Notes: generated by a model from the letters alone, not told the origin. A DNA stretch of 54,561 nucleotides from Planctomycetota bacterium (GCA_030836185.1 JAURQH010000068.1:1-54561), one strand, 5' to 3'; positions 18,188 through 27,952 are shown, counted from the stretch's first letter. Numbers and translations are program-made.

Positions 18188-18931
18188 ATGCCTAAATTTG
18201 CTGTGATTCTTCCTGCTGCCGGAAAAAGCAGTCGATTCGGAAACACACACGAAAAGAAAGTGTTTACCAATCTCAAAGATCGTGCTGTCTGGCTGCGCAC
18301 CGCCGAGCATTTTGTCGAGCGAGACGATGTCTCGCAGACAATTATTGTGATTTCGCCCGAAGATGAAGAACGATTTAGAGAGAAATTTCGCCCCAATCTT
18401 GCATTCATGAACATTCAGATCGTGCTGGGAGGGGCCGAGCGAGCCGATTCCGTCTCAAACGGACTGGCTGCCGTGAATGAGGACGTGGACTTTGTCGCGG
18501 TTCACGATGCGGCTCGGCCGTTGTTGGCGAAAAAGTGGATTGATGATGTCTTTGCCAAGGCCGCCGAGACCGATGCCGCCATTTTGGCGCACAAAGTCGC
18601 TTCCACGCTGAAACGGGTCAATGAACAGCAAAACATCGAAGAAACCGTCTCCCGAGAGCAATTGTGGGAAGCTCAAACGCCTCAGGTTTTCCGTAAATCT
18701 CTGCTTGAAGAGGCTTTCGAGAAACGAGACGGGTTTGTCGCCACTGATGAGGCTCAATTGGTCGAGCGTCTGCCGCATTCGGTCGCCATCGTGCCTTGCC
18801 CGGCAATCAACCTGAAAATTACGACGAAAGAAGATCTGCAAATGGCCGAACATCTGCTGGCTGCGGTGCCTAAAGAGAAGTCACTCGGTGCGTTACATCC
18901 CTTTGCCGATGAGGGACCACTTCCGTTGTAA
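18188..18931 (+). CDS. ispD: 2-C-methyl-D-erythritol 4-phosphate cytidylyltransferase
   Basis: A 247-aa enzyme of the MEP isoprenoid pathway that joins CTP and MEP to give CDP-ME. Motifs in order: LPAAGKSSRFG (nucleotide loop), GGAERADSVSNGL, VAVHDAARPLL, EAQTPQVFRKSLLEEAF, TDEAQLVE and INLKITTKEDL. All are standard for IspD. The second N-terminal Lys region is KKVF rather than the common KQFL. AGGAG lies 12 nt before the ATG. It is the first plus-strand gene after the divergent moxR promoter region and precedes the zinc-ribbon gene by 140 nt. Confidence 0.95.
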   Translation: MPKFAVILPAAGKSSRFGNTHEKKVFTNLKDRAVWLRTAEHFVERDDVSQTIIVISPEDEERFREKFRPNLAFMNIQIVLGGAERADSVSNGLAAVNEDVDFVAVHDAARPLLAKKWIDDVFAKAAETDAAILAHKVASTLKRVNEQQNIEETVSREQLWEAQTPQVFRKSLLEEAFEKRDGFVATDEAQLVERLPHSVAIVPCPAINLKITTKEDLQMAEHLLAAVPKEKSLGALHPFADEGPLPL

Positions 18932-19071
18932 ACTGTTTTCAGGAAAGAGGATGGAATCAGAGGAGACTTCTGTTAAACTGAAATCTTCAATCGGAATGGG
19001 AACTGCTCATCCCGAGAATGCGTCTTGAAGAGATGAGTCTTTGACATCATTTGTAACGAAGGACACTTATA

Positions 19072-20952
19072 ATGCCAGCCTTTGTCATTCCTTGCCCATA
19101 TTGCGGAGCCGAACTCAAACTGAAAGATCGCAGTTTGATTGGTAAGAAAGGGAAGTGTCCCAAATGTTCGAAAGCGTTTCGTCTTGAAGAACCAGACGAG
19201 GATGAGGTTCAATTGGAACTGGTTGCTCCTGCTGCACAGCAATCTGCTCCTAACACCGCTCCTGCTCAACACGCTCCTCAGATCAACACCTTCGAAGCTC
19301 CGGTCGTGGCCCCCGACGTTGACTCGGGTGGTGTCCAGCGGATGAAAGAGATACGCCGCAAGAATAAGAAACGGCGTAATTTTCAGATTGTGATTGGTGG
19401 ACTGGTTGCCGTGTTACTGGCGGGGACGATTTTTTACATCAAAGATCAGCAGAAGAAGCAAGCTTTGGCGGCAGCAGACGCTAAGAAGCCAAAGCGGAAT
19501 GCTGCTTACGATGCTCAAAAAGCCAAAGACAAATCAGACTTGGAAGCCTTGGCAAATGCGGCTCCCACCAAGGGGGCACCGATTGCGTTAAACTTTATGC
19601 CTTCCGGGGCGCGGGTGATTATCAACTTGCATCCCGATGAGTTTTGGAAGCCGGGTCCATTGCCGGTTGAGTTTCGCTCATTGGGGGAAGAGTTTCTCTT
19701 TTGTCTGGGACCGTTGGGAACTTGGCTGGAAACAGAAATCAAGGCGCTGACGAAGTTTGATCCTGCCGAAATTGATCGACTCAGAATTTGCCTGATACCG
19801 GGTTTACGAAACGAACGCCCGAAAGTAGCCGCGTATGTCGAATTGAAGGAAGAACAGCAGGAATCCACGCTCATTAAGTTGTTTCCGGGAGACAGCGTGA
19901 ATGATTACGAGCCGAGAATTTATCTGACCGGGGATGACTGCTTTATCCATATCGATAACCGCCGTTTTGCCGTGGGACCGGGAGAATACGCCCAGGAAAT
20001 GGCCGACGCGATTGATGTCAACGCAATTACAAATCGCGACATCGAAACAATGCTGTTGAAGACCGATAGCGAGCGACATTTGACGATTCTGTTCGATCCC
20101 AAAATTTTGCGACTTGAGCAGGTGAGTTGGTTCCCGGAAAACGCTCGCCCTGTTTTGAATCATTTTTTGGACTGGTTAGGCGATGATGTTCTCACCGCAA
20201 TTTGGAGTGTTCATCTGGATGGTCAATTCCATCATGAAATGTCACTTCGGAACGATGCTGCTGCATTGCCTTCTTCTGTACAACGTAAGTTGAGTCAGCG
20301 ATTGGAGGAAGTCCCCGAGCGAGTGTTAGGTGCTGTGCGAAAAATGACACCGCAACAAGTCGGTAAGCGAAAAATTATTGGTCGATATCCGGCAATGGCT
20401 AAAGTCTTCACGATGGCAACCTCCAGCGGCTCCGATAACCGATCGGTCCAATTCACGACGGTCCTCAACGACCGTGCCGCCCCCAATTTGGCCTTGGGGT
20501 CTTTGATGGCATGGGATGAATCAACCCGGACCGATTTCAATAAATCTGATACCCCAGCCACGATGGTTGCCTCGAATCAACCCAAGAAAGAGCTGACCTT
20601 CGAGGAGAAACTTCAGAAGCCAATCGAGGTCGATTTCAGTCGAATGCCTTTGCAAGACGCATTTGCCTACATTGCTGACGAAGCGGAACTCAGCTTGGAA
20701 ATTGAAGGGGATGCACTGAAATTGGCCGGCTTCACTCAGAACATGCCTCAAACCTTCAAATATGAACAAATCAGTGTTAGTAAAGCGATTCTGGCAATCG
20801 TTAACGGTGAAGGGAACTCGATTATCAAAGACTCCATCACGAAAGGAACGGGTAAAATTGGCCTGTTTCTGGATGACACGGGTAAAGGTTTCATCATCGC
20901 CACAGAGAAGTACATCGCCGACCAGGGAAAAACCGTGTATATGCTGAAATAA
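19072..20952 (+). CDS. Zinc-ribbon, single-TM protein with STN-like C-terminus
   Basis: A 626-aa protein that opens with a zinc ribbon (C-P-Y-C near residues 9-12, C-P-K-C near 29-32), an acidic/Ala-Pro linker, a basic patch (RRKNKKRRN) and one membrane helix (about 108-127), so the ribbon is cytosolic and the rest external. The middle region (about 160-480) has no recognised domain. The C-terminal 110 residues (IEVDFSRMPLQDAFAYIADE, QTFKYEQISVSKAILAIV) resemble the STN fold seen in the 9442-11004 protein. No catalytic motif. It starts the plus-strand envelope gene series leading into the DUF4175-like gene. Confidence 0.7.
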   Translation: MPAFVIPCPYCGAELKLKDRSLIGKKGKCPKCSKAFRLEEPDEDEVQLELVAPAAQQSAPNTAPAQHAPQINTFEAPVVAPDVDSGGVQRMKEIRRKNKKRRNFQIVIGGLVAVLLAGTIFYIKDQQKKQALAAADAKKPKRNAAYDAQKAKDKSDLEALANAAPTKGAPIALNFMPSGARVIINLHPDEFWKPGPLPVEFRSLGEEFLFCLGPLGTWLETEIKALTKFDPAEIDRLRICLIPGLRNERPKVAAYVELKEEQQESTLIKLFPGDSVNDYEPRIYLTGDDCFIHIDNRRFAVGPGEYAQEMADAIDVNAITNRDIETMLLKTDSERHLTILFDPKILRLEQVSWFPENARPVLNHFLDWLGDDVLTAIWSVHLDGQFHHEMSLRNDAAALPSSVQRKLSQRLEEVPERVLGAVRKMTPQQVGKRKIIGRYPAMAKVFTMATSSGSDNRSVQFTTVLNDRAAPNLALGSLMAWDESTRTDFNKSDTPATMVASNQPKKELTFEEKLQKPIEVDFSRMPLQDAFAYIADEAELSLEIEGDALKLAGFTQNMPQTFKYEQISVSKAILAIVNGEGNSIIKDSITKGTGKIGLFLDDTGKGFIIATEKYIADQGKTVYMLK

Positions 20953-21059
20953 ACTGCTTAATTCCTGAAGGCCCGCGTTGGATCATCCCGGTTCAAGCGT
21001 CTTCAATGGGGCAGCCGTTTGTCCCGTTACAACTGTTTTGAAAGAGAAATTCGAGCCGC

Positions 21060-23600
21060 ATGTCGAGCCTGCCCTATCGTTCATTGCACCCGAAGCTGGA
21101 AAATGTGCTGGATAAGCTGCGGCTCAAGATCCAGACCTATCTCTTTTTTCATGGTCTAGCACTCGTTCTGGTGACGTTGTGCCTCGGCTTTTTTGCCACA
21201 ATTTCTCTCGACTGGCTCTATTTTCAGATCAGCCGATTGGAACTTCCCGTCGTCGTCCGAGTGTTGATGGCGGTGGGCATGGTGGCTGCAATGACTTGGG
21301 TTCTTGCGAATCAAGTCTTCCTGCGCCTCCTCAAAAGCAAAAAATCTCAATCGTTGGCGCTGATTCTCGAGCGTCGATTTCCTGAATTGAATGATCGACT
21401 GATTACTGCCGTCGAAATGAATAGTGAGAGTTCTGCCCACCACACACCACTTTCTCAAGCGATGTTAGAACATACCATTGAGGATGTGAGTCGTTCCGCA
21501 AGTCAGCTTGAACTGTCCGATGTGTTTGACTGGAAACCGTTGATTCGTGGGTGGGCCATTGCTGTGGTGTTGGTCTTTGGTGTCGGCACAGTTGCGGTAG
21601 CAATGCCTCTTTCCTTCGCACGTTGGTCACGGGCGTTTGTTTATTTTGACAGTATTTATTGGATGCGACAGACTTCACTCGATGTTGTTGTTCTCGCCGA
21701 GCCAGGTGATCGTGAACGTCTCTTTATCGATGGAGTCTACAAACATCCTCGTGGGTCAGATTTGAAACTGCTGGTTTCTGTACCGGAAGGAACAAACCCG
21801 TTGGGGCTGGAATGGGCCGTCCCTGAAGACGTGGAAATTGAATACCTTTTTGAGACGACCAGCGGCGGGGATGTGAAGTCTCTCGCACGGCGTGGAGAGC
21901 GGAAATTTCAGTTCAAGATGAATTCGGTTTTGGATGGTTTCAAGTTTTGGGTTTCGGGCAACGACTATATCAATCGCACACCGTATCGTGTCGAGATTGT
22001 TTCTCCTCCTCAACCCGATTCTATCGCCTTGCATTGTCATTATCCGGCATACATGGGATTGAATTCATCCGAGGATGAAACGCTGGATGAACGACAGCTT
22101 CAGGGGAAGCAGATTCGCATCCCGGCAGAAACCGCCTTTCTATTGACTTTGAAATCGAACAAGCCGCTCACAAGCGTCATTGTTCAGGCGGGGCCGTACG
22201 AATTCACACTCAGGCAGTTTGCGACTTCGTCAAATGAAACAGGTCTGATCACCGATGCCGATAAAACCAAGAAGCCTGCGGGTTCCAATATCCGGGATGT
22301 CCACGAAGACGGAAGTTACGGCTCTCGACAACCGCTAACAACAACACTGGCCGAAGCGGCGATGGATTCCTCGAATCAAATCGTTCGTTTGCCATTCGTG
22401 CTGAGTTCAAAAACCATCGATGAAATTGCCGGTCGCGAGTTTGGGCTTCCAATAGAGTTTGGTAAGCCTTGGGTGATTCCTGCCGATTCGGAATTCAAAA
22501 TTTATCTGGAAGACCAAGACGGCATCATCTCTGCTGAACCGGAACGATTTTCTATTCTCTCCGTTGAGGATGCCGTTCCTCAAATTGAAACGGAACTTGC
22601 GGGAATCGGTTCTTCCATCACGAAAAAAGCTCGCATTCCTGTGAAGGGGCTTGTGACGGACGACTTTGGTATTCTCAAAACCTATTTCGACTTCAAAATT
22701 GATGATGCCGAAAAATATCGTTTGCGACCCTTCAAAACGCCTCCTCGAAAACGGGACGGAAAAATTGTACTCGAACATCGACTTGCCGAGTCAGAAACGA
22801 TCAGCTTTGAACGATTCAACGTCGAACCTCTCGAACTTGATCCGGGTCAGAAACTCATTCTGACTGTGTACGCGATGGATAACGACAATCTGAATGGTCC
22901 GCATGAGAATCGGGGACGCAACTACAACTTCACAATCGTCACCGAACAAGAACTGCTGGCGATCCTGAATGATCGAGAAATCAATCTGCGTCGGCAGTTC
23001 GAACAAATCATTTCTGAACTCGAACGGACTCGCGACGATCTGATCGTTCATCGCGACAAAGCGGCCGAATTAGTCAAACTTCGCAATACGGAAGGTTCCG
23101 ATCCCGATCAGAAAGACAAGCTACATGTCTCAGTGACCAACGCCGCCGAGCGATCTCGGCATCAAATTGGAAAGAATCGCACCGAAACGACGGCGGTGGC
23201 GGAATCGTTTCAGCGTATTCTGGATGAGCTGAAAAACAATCGGGTGCATTCGACGGAACAGATCGAAAAGATTGAGTCACTGATCATTACGCCTCTAAAG
23301 CAAATCACAGAAAGCACGTTCGAAGATGCCGATATTGCCGTGGGATTGTTTAGTCAGAAAAACGACGAACAAGAAAACCCGCTGCCTGCCATCGATCAGA
23401 CGACTGATTCCCTCAACCTGTTACTGACACAAATGCGGAAGGTTTTGGAGGAAATGTCGGATCTTGCCGAGTTCCACGAATTGATCCAAGGTTTGCGGGA
23501 AATGATCAATGGCGTCGAAAATGTTCAGGAAAAGACCGAGAAAAAGCAGAAGGAAGATGTCGAGAAACTGAAAGACAGTCTGAAAAAATTGGGGATTTAG
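21060..23600 (+). CDS. DUF4175-like membrane protein with C-terminal coiled coil
   Basis: An 846-aa protein. The N-terminus has two close helices (about 28-50 and 62-85), LALILERRFPELNDRLITAV typical of this planctomycete/DUF4175-like group, and a third helix (about 168-190). A long Ig-like external part follows (CHYPAYMGLN, DDFGILKTYFDFKI), then from about residue 640 a charged coiled-coil end. DUF4175 proteins occur beside MoxR/DUF58/BatA genes in alphaproteobacteria, which fits this context. A good ribosome site (GGGGA) near its end may serve the 37-aa frame at 23602. Function unknown. Confidence 0.7.
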   Translation: MSSLPYRSLHPKLENVLDKLRLKIQTYLFFHGLALVLVTLCLGFFATISLDWLYFQISRLELPVVVRVLMAVGMVAAMTWVLANQVFLRLLKSKKSQSLALILERRFPELNDRLITAVEMNSESSAHHTPLSQAMLEHTIEDVSRSASQLELSDVFDWKPLIRGWAIAVVLVFGVGTVAVAMPLSFARWSRAFVYFDSIYWMRQTSLDVVVLAEPGDRERLFIDGVYKHPRGSDLKLLVSVPEGTNPLGLEWAVPEDVEIEYLFETTSGGDVKSLARRGERKFQFKMNSVLDGFKFWVSGNDYINRTPYRVEIVSPPQPDSIALHCHYPAYMGLNSSEDETLDERQLQGKQIRIPAETAFLLTLKSNKPLTSVIVQAGPYEFTLRQFATSSNETGLITDADKTKKPAGSNIRDVHEDGSYGSRQPLTTTLAEAAMDSSNQIVRLPFVLSSKTIDEIAGREFGLPIEFGKPWVIPADSEFKIYLEDQDGIISAEPERFSILSVEDAVPQIETELAGIGSSITKKARIPVKGLVTDDFGILKTYFDFKIDDAEKYRLRPFKTPPRKRDGKIVLEHRLAESETISFERFNVEPLELDPGQKLILTVYAMDNDNLNGPHENRGRNYNFTIVTEQELLAILNDREINLRRQFEQIISELERTRDDLIVHRDKAAELVKLRNTEGSDPDQKDKLHVSVTNAAERSRHQIGKNRTETTAVAESFQRILDELKNNRVHSTEQIEKIESLIITPLKQITESTFEDADIAVGLFSQKNDEQENPLPAIDQTTDSLNLLLTQMRKVLEEMSDLAEFHELIQGLREMINGVENVQEKTEKKQKEDVEKLKDSLKKLGI

Positions 23601-23601
23601 C

Positions 23602-23715
23602 ATGAACGAGACTCCGCCAAACGCGACATTCACCTCGTCCCACAGGAGTCTTGGTCGTATAATTTCCCGGCAAGTCTATAGCTTCTTCCACGCAGCACAG
23701 GGAGACCGTCGATGA
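23602..23715 (+). CDS. Possible 37-aa small protein or coupling leader
   Basis: An ATG one base after the DUF4175-like gene's TAG opens a 37-codon frame (MNETPPNATFTSSHRSLGRI.. to ..AAQGDRR) whose TGA overlaps the ATG of the next gene (ATGA at 23712-23715). GGGGA sits 6 nt before the ATG. It exactly fills the intergenic gap, so ribosomes could re-initiate from gene to gene. No membrane segment, signal peptide or known family. The next gene also has its own GGGAG site, so coupling is not required. It could be chance. Confidence 0.4.
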   Translation: MNETPPNATFTSSHRSLGRIISRQVYSFFHAAQGDRR

Positions 23716-25589
23716 TTTCTAAGCGATACAAAAAACTCTGCAAACTGGTCTGCGTATCGAGTCTTCTGGTGATTGGTCTGCTTGTGAGCAATCCCGTGGT
23801 CGGTGTGGCGCAAGAAGATGTTCCCTCAGTAACAGCCGATGCGGAGGCTGACGCGCTCAAACTTCATCAAGAGCAAGAAGCCATCGCTTTACGGTATGAG
23901 CGATTTGAGAACACCATGCTGAAGATGGCCGAGTATCTTCGCAAAACTGACCCGGAGCAGGCCGAACTGCTTGTTCGTGGAATTGGCCAAAGTAAATCGG
24001 ATCGTATTTCCGGGCAGATGGGTCAGATCGTGAAACTGCTGGCTGACGAACAGTATGGCGATGCAATGGATCGCGAAACGAAAGTGATCAAATCTCTCAA
24101 ATCGCTGCTCGATTTGCTCGAAAGCGGTGACCGCCGTAGCGAGCTGCAAGCAGAGCAGGAGCGCATTCAACAAATCCTTAAAGATCTTCAGGTCACCATT
24201 GGCAAATCGAAAGACGCCCGCGCGTCGAATGAACGTGGTGACGAAGTCGAACGAGCTATCAAACAACAAGAGATCGCCGAAGCCTCCGGGCAAGAGTTGG
24301 TCGAGAAAATCGATGGTCAGGATGCCGAGCGACAATCCAAAGCGGGCGAGGAAGGGGAAGATTCCAAGAACGAACCCAAAGAGGGTAAGTCCGGTGATTC
24401 TCAAGAGGGAGACGGTAAAAAAGGGGAAGGCAAAGAGGGAAAAGAAGGAGAATCAAAAGAGGGTGAACCAAAAGAGAGTGAATCTGGTGAAGGCATGCCG
24501 AAAGAGGGAGAATCAAAACCGGGCGAAGGCGATCCTAAAGAAGGAATGGGAGACCCCAAAGAAGGAAAATCTGGCGAAGGTAAGCCAAAAGAAGGTGAAG
24601 CTGGCAAGCCCAGCGAAGGCGAGCCTCAAGAGGGGGAACCCAAAGAGGGTGAGTCCAAGTCTGGAAAATCACAACAGGGCAAGCCTCAATCCGGTCAACC
24701 TCCTAAAGGAGAGTCGGGAGAGTCTCAAGAAGGAGAACAGGAATCAGGAGAGCAAGGTGAAGAGTCTGACGAAGAGAAAACAGCCGGACGTGATGACATC
24801 GCACAAGCCGTTGATCGGATGAATCGCGCAATCGAGGAACTCAAAAAGAAAAATCGCGATAACGCATCTCGTGAACAATCCGAGGCGATTGCCAAACTGG
24901 AAGAGGCCAAAGCCAAATTGGAAGAAATACTGCGTCAGCTTCGTGAAGAAGAACGCGAACTCTTACTTGCCGCGCTCGAAGCCCGGTTTCAAAAGATGCT
25001 CGCTATGCAGGTCATGGTTTATACGGGGACCATCAATCTCGATAAAACACCTCAACCCGATTGGACCAGCCGACACCACGCCCGTTCGCGAGAATTGGCA
25101 CAAACCGAAGATGAGATCGCGTTGGAAGCCGTCAAAGCACTCGATTTGCTCAAAGCCGAAGGGTCATCGATTGCGTTTCCAGAAGCGATTGAACAAATGC
25201 GTTCGGATATGCTGACAGTCGCCAAACGTCTTGAGCAATCGCAAACGGGCGAACTGACTCAAGTGATTGAAGAAGACCTGATCGAAGCCTTACAGGAAAT
25301 CGTCGAAGCGCTCCAAAAGGAAATGGAAAAGTCGGAAGAGGAAAAAGAACAACAGCAACAACAGCAACAACAATCGCAGCAACCGCCTCTCGTGGATAAA
25401 CTGGCAGAATTGAAGATGCTTCGTTCTCTACAACTACGAATTAACCGCAGGACTCGGGTTCTGGCTCGTGAATTTCGTGGGGAAGCAGCCGATTCGACCG
25501 ATGTTGTCGATCAATTGCAGGAGCTTTCCAGGCGACAGTCACGGATTCAGAAAACAACCTACGATCTCGCCACTGGGCGTAACCAATAA
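23712..25589 (+). CDS. Secreted Lys-Glu-Gly-repeat coiled-coil protein
   Basis: A 625-aa protein with a signal peptide (hydrophobic 14-29, likely cut after VGVAQ). Residues about 35-200 are predicted helical/coiled coil, 205-355 are a low-complexity [10 protein letters not shown] tract, and 355-625 are again coiled coil with a Gln run (eight in a row) before a conserved-looking [19 protein letters not shown] end. The charged tract is probably disordered. It sits between DUF4175-like and other secreted proteins, so a periplasmic spacer or scaffold role is plausible. No enzymatic motif. Confidence 0.75.
   Translation: MISKRYKKLCKLVCVSSLLVIGLLVSNPVVGVAQEDVPSVTADAEADALKLHQEQEAIALRYERFENTMLKMAEYLRKTDPEQAELLVRGIGQSKSDRISGQMGQIVKLLADEQYGDAMDRETKVIKSLKSLLDLLESGDRRSELQAEQERIQQILKDLQVTIGKSKDARASNERGDEVERAIKQQEIAEASGQELVEKIDGQDAERQSKAGEEGEDSKNEPKEGKSGDSQEGDGKKGEGKEGKEGESKEGEPKESESGEGMPKEGESKPGEGDPKEGMGDPKEGKSGEGKPKEGEAGKPSEGEPQEGEPKEGESKSGKSQQGKPQSGQPPKGESGESQEGEQESGEQGEESDEEKTAGRDDIAQAVDRMNRAIEELKKKNRDNASREQSEAIAKLEEAKAKLEEILRQLREEERELLLAALEARFQKMLAMQVMVYTGTINLDKTPQPDWTSRHHARSRELAQTEDEIALEAVKALDLLKAEGSSIAFPEAIEQMRSDMLTVAKRLEQSQTGELTQVIEEDLIEALQEIVEALQKEMEKSEEEKEQQQQQQQQSQQPPLVDKLAELKMLRSLQLRINRRTRVLAREFRGEAADSTDVVDQLQELSRRQSRIQKTTYDLATGRNQ
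24336..24780. repeat. Degenerate KEGE-encoding repeat tract
   Basis: About 445 bases of purine-rich sequence encoding irregular units such as [15 protein letters not shown] and EGEPKEGE. Units vary in length and codons, so it is protein-level low complexity and not a fresh tandem duplication. Long open frames on the other strand and in other frames here are by-products of the base composition. Confidence 0.8.
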
Positions 25590-25611
25590 CCTCTCAGGAG
25601 GAAATACTAAC

Positions 25612-26661
25612 ATGCGGTTTCAAAACCTCTCGCAGACAACTCTTCGGCTCCTGACATTGGTGACGATCCTCGGCACTGGTATCGTGAATGTTCGTGCGGA
25701 CGAATTGGATCTGATTGAAACACCTCGTTTTGGAGATATTAAAACTAAAGTTCTGGAAGAAGTGGCCTTACGAAAAATTACAGACCAAACCATCAATGAA
25801 AATGTCGGTCAACTCTGGTCGTCTCCTGACGAAGTTCCTCCCGCGTCAGAAATATTCAATCGGGTCATTACGACTTTCCGATTGATTGACCCTGCGACAA
25901 ATGATTTCCTGACGCAATGTCGTCTTTCGATTGAGCCACGTCAAATCCCCGTTTCCGACTTGATCGATAACGCAGAGAACTCAAAGTTCTATCGCACGAA
26001 CCTCACGCAGTTTTATGCCGTGTATCTGGTCCGCATGAAGTTGTACGACGAATCGCTTCCCTACTTCGATCAACTGGATTTGAAATATTCTGCCGATCCT
26101 CCGACCGCATTGTTTCATCAAGCGGTGGCTCAATCGGAATTGTTGATGAAGAATGAAGGGTTGGCAACGATTGAAACATTAACGAAAAAAACGGAAGCCG
26201 TCCCCGAACGATATGCGACTGTTGCCGAGTTAATGAAGTTTCAATTGGCGTCAATTAAAGAAGAGTCTCTCGACGAAGTGGCCCAGCGGATGAAAGATGT
26301 CAAACGCCGACTCTCTCTAGGGCGCGGTGGACAAGATACGCAAAAGAAAGAAGAAGAAATCGTCACATTGCTCGATTCGATTATCGAGAAAATTGAACAA
26401 TCGAGCGGTTCCGGTGGTGGTAGTGGAGCGGGGGGGAACACTAATCAACCAGGGGGAGGCTCTCAGGAAAGCGTCGTGAAAGGAACCACTGCTCCCGGTG
26501 AGGTTGATAAGAAGGATCTCAAAAAACAGTCCGGTTGGGGCGCTCTGCCCGAAGCCGAAGTCACCAAAGCCAAAAATTTATTGAAGCGAGACTTCCCGGA
26601 AAATTACCGGCGTGCCATCGAAGCCTATTTTCGCAAATCAGCCGGTCGACGGCCTGAGTAG
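25612..26661 (+). CDS. Secreted protein of unknown function
   Basis: A 349-aa protein. The start is the ATG at 25612 with a strong AGGAGG site 8 nt upstream; in-frame codons further upstream overlap the previous gene and are rejected. A signal peptide (LRLLTLVTILGTGIVNVRA) is followed by a mostly helical, possibly TPR-like region (YAVYLVRMKLYDESLPYFDQ), a Gly/Ser-rich linker (about 265-290) and a C-terminal WGALPEAEVTKAKNLL segment ending in YRRAIEAYFRKSA. The position 22 nt after the KEG-rich gene implies co-expression. I do not recognise the family. Confidence 0.75.
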   Translation: MRFQNLSQTTLRLLTLVTILGTGIVNVRADELDLIETPRFGDIKTKVLEEVALRKITDQTINENVGQLWSSPDEVPPASEIFNRVITTFRLIDPATNDFLTQCRLSIEPRQIPVSDLIDNAENSKFYRTNLTQFYAVYLVRMKLYDESLPYFDQLDLKYSADPPTALFHQAVAQSELLMKNEGLATIETLTKKTEAVPERYATVAELMKFQLASIKEESLDEVAQRMKDVKRRLSLGRGGQDTQKKEEEIVTLLDSIIEKIEQSSGSGGGSGAGGNTNQPGGGSQESVVKGTTAPGEVDKKDLKKQSGWGALPEAEVTKAKNLLKRDFPENYRRAIEAYFRKSAGRRPE

Positions 26662-26727
26662 GTCTCTTTTTATGTCTTTTGCAGCCAGCAGTCTCTACGC
26701 TCGATGACGATTCAGGAACAACTCATC

Positions 26728-27951
26728 ATGATGAACCTTAAACCATACAATTCAGAGTTCATCAAACGATGCTGGTTTGGTTTGCTGATGGTTTTTCTGT
26801 TCTCTGGCCCGTTAGCACTCTTTGGTCAGGAATCCAAAGTCGTTGTCACGTTACTCACCGGCGATCCCATTCAGGGCGAGTTGACGGCTCTCTCGGATCA
26901 ATCGGTCGAAGTTAAAATTGGCGACGAAGTGAAAACGATATTGCGAACCAATGTTCTCACGATTAAATTGGCCGGCCAAGAAGAAACGATTGATGCTACA
27001 ACGCCAAAGACAATGGTCACTTTTATCGATGGGACTCACATTAAAGCGGATCAGATTTCGTACGATGGTACAACATTGACGGTTCAATCCACTCTTTTGG
27101 GCGAACTCTCCGGCAAGGGTTCGCTACTGAAAAACGTTCGCTATGCGGAAGGTGAATCGACAACTCTCGAAAAATGGTCCGACATTCTGGCCCGTGAATC
27201 CAAACAGGATTTACTCGTCATTAACAAAGAGGATTCGATCGATTTTGTAGAAGGTGTCATTTCCAAATTGGATGAGAAAGCCGTTTACTTTCTTCTGGAC
27301 GGAGAAGAAATTCCGGTCGGTCTCAGTAAAGTGTTCGGGATTGTTCTCAGTCGAAAGGTATCCCCAAGAAAGCCAGTCGGCGTGGTTCAGATGACGAACA
27401 AAGATCGATTACCATTGGCAAGCGTTCGATATGTTGAAGGCCAGCTCGTTGCGAAAACGGATTCTGGTTTGAATATTACCACGACCTTGTCAGCCGTCGA
27501 TTTGATTGACTTTCGTCAGGGGCGGTTGGTTTATCTTTCGGAACTGGAACCACGCACCTACGAATACACTCCGTTTTTTGATGAAGAGTGGAAAATGCGT
27601 CGAGATCAGAATTTCGATGGCAGTCTGATTCGTGTTGGAAACCAGTCATTCACGCGCGGACTGTGTATTCATTCCAAAACACTGGTTCGTTATCGGTTGG
27701 CGGGGGAATACCGTCGATTTCAAGCCGTCATGGGAATCGATGAATTGGTCGGAAACAAAGGCCATACTCGCGTCGTGATCAAAGCGGATGATCAAATTTT
27801 GTTTGAAGGCGATGTTCGGGGTGCCGATGATCCGGTTGATCTGGATTTTGAGATTGCCAACAAACGCGATCTGGAAATTCTTGTCGACTTTGGAGCCGAT
27901 CTCTCCGTTGCCGATCATCTGGCACTCGGAAACGCACGTCTGGTTAAGTAA
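26728..27951 (+). CDS. Secreted NPCBM-domain protein
   Basis: A 407-aa protein with a signal peptide (CWFGLLMVFLFSGPLALFG). A small beta-rich part (VTLLTGDPIQGELTALSDQS) recurs weakly, as in Sm-like/DUF-type beta barrels. The last 150 residues are an NPCBM/NEW2 domain (QSFTRGLCIHSKTLVRYRL, FQAVMGIDE, VVIKADDQILFEG), a putative carbohydrate-binding module normally attached to glycosidases. No catalytic domain is attached, so it may bind glycans or act as a structural lectin. ATG 26728 is preferred (AGGA 11 nt upstream) over ATG 26704, which lacks a site. Confidence 0.82.
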   Translation: MMNLKPYNSEFIKRCWFGLLMVFLFSGPLALFGQESKVVVTLLTGDPIQGELTALSDQSVEVKIGDEVKTILRTNVLTIKLAGQEETIDATTPKTMVTFIDGTHIKADQISYDGTTLTVQSTLLGELSGKGSLLKNVRYAEGESTTLEKWSDILARESKQDLLVINKEDSIDFVEGVISKLDEKAVYFLLDGEEIPVGLSKVFGIVLSRKVSPRKPVGVVQMTNKDRLPLASVRYVEGQLVAKTDSGLNITTTLSAVDLIDFRQGRLVYLSELEPRTYEYTPFFDEEWKMRRDQNFDGSLIRVGNQSFTRGLCIHSKTLVRYRLAGEYRRFQAVMGIDELVGNKGHTRVVIKADDQILFEGDVRGADDPVDLDFEIANKRDLEILVDFGADLSVADHLALGNARLVK

Positions 27952-27952
27952 C

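Noticed and set aside
18951-19028. A 25-codon frame upstream of the zinc-ribbon gene
   Set aside because: Too short, ends 43 nt before the next start, and shows no feature beyond an ATG near a purine run.
24336-24780. Repeat tract as a CRISPR array
   Set aside because: Units are irregular, coding and without unique spacers of constant size.
24127-24822. Long second reading frame (231 codons) and opposite-strand frames over the KEG-rich tract
   Set aside because: They arise from the purine-rich repeat composition; the products are low-complexity Lys/Arg or Ser/Pro strings with no start context or neighbours.
25468-25611. Upstream extension of the 349-aa secreted protein
   Set aside because: It overlaps the preceding gene and would bury the signal peptide; a strong AGGAGG precedes ATG 25612.
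26672-26707. An 11-codon frame (MSFAASSLYAR) whose TGA overlaps ATG 26704
   Set aside because: It has no ribosome site, and the likely start of the NPCBM gene is 26728, so the overlap is probably fortuitous.
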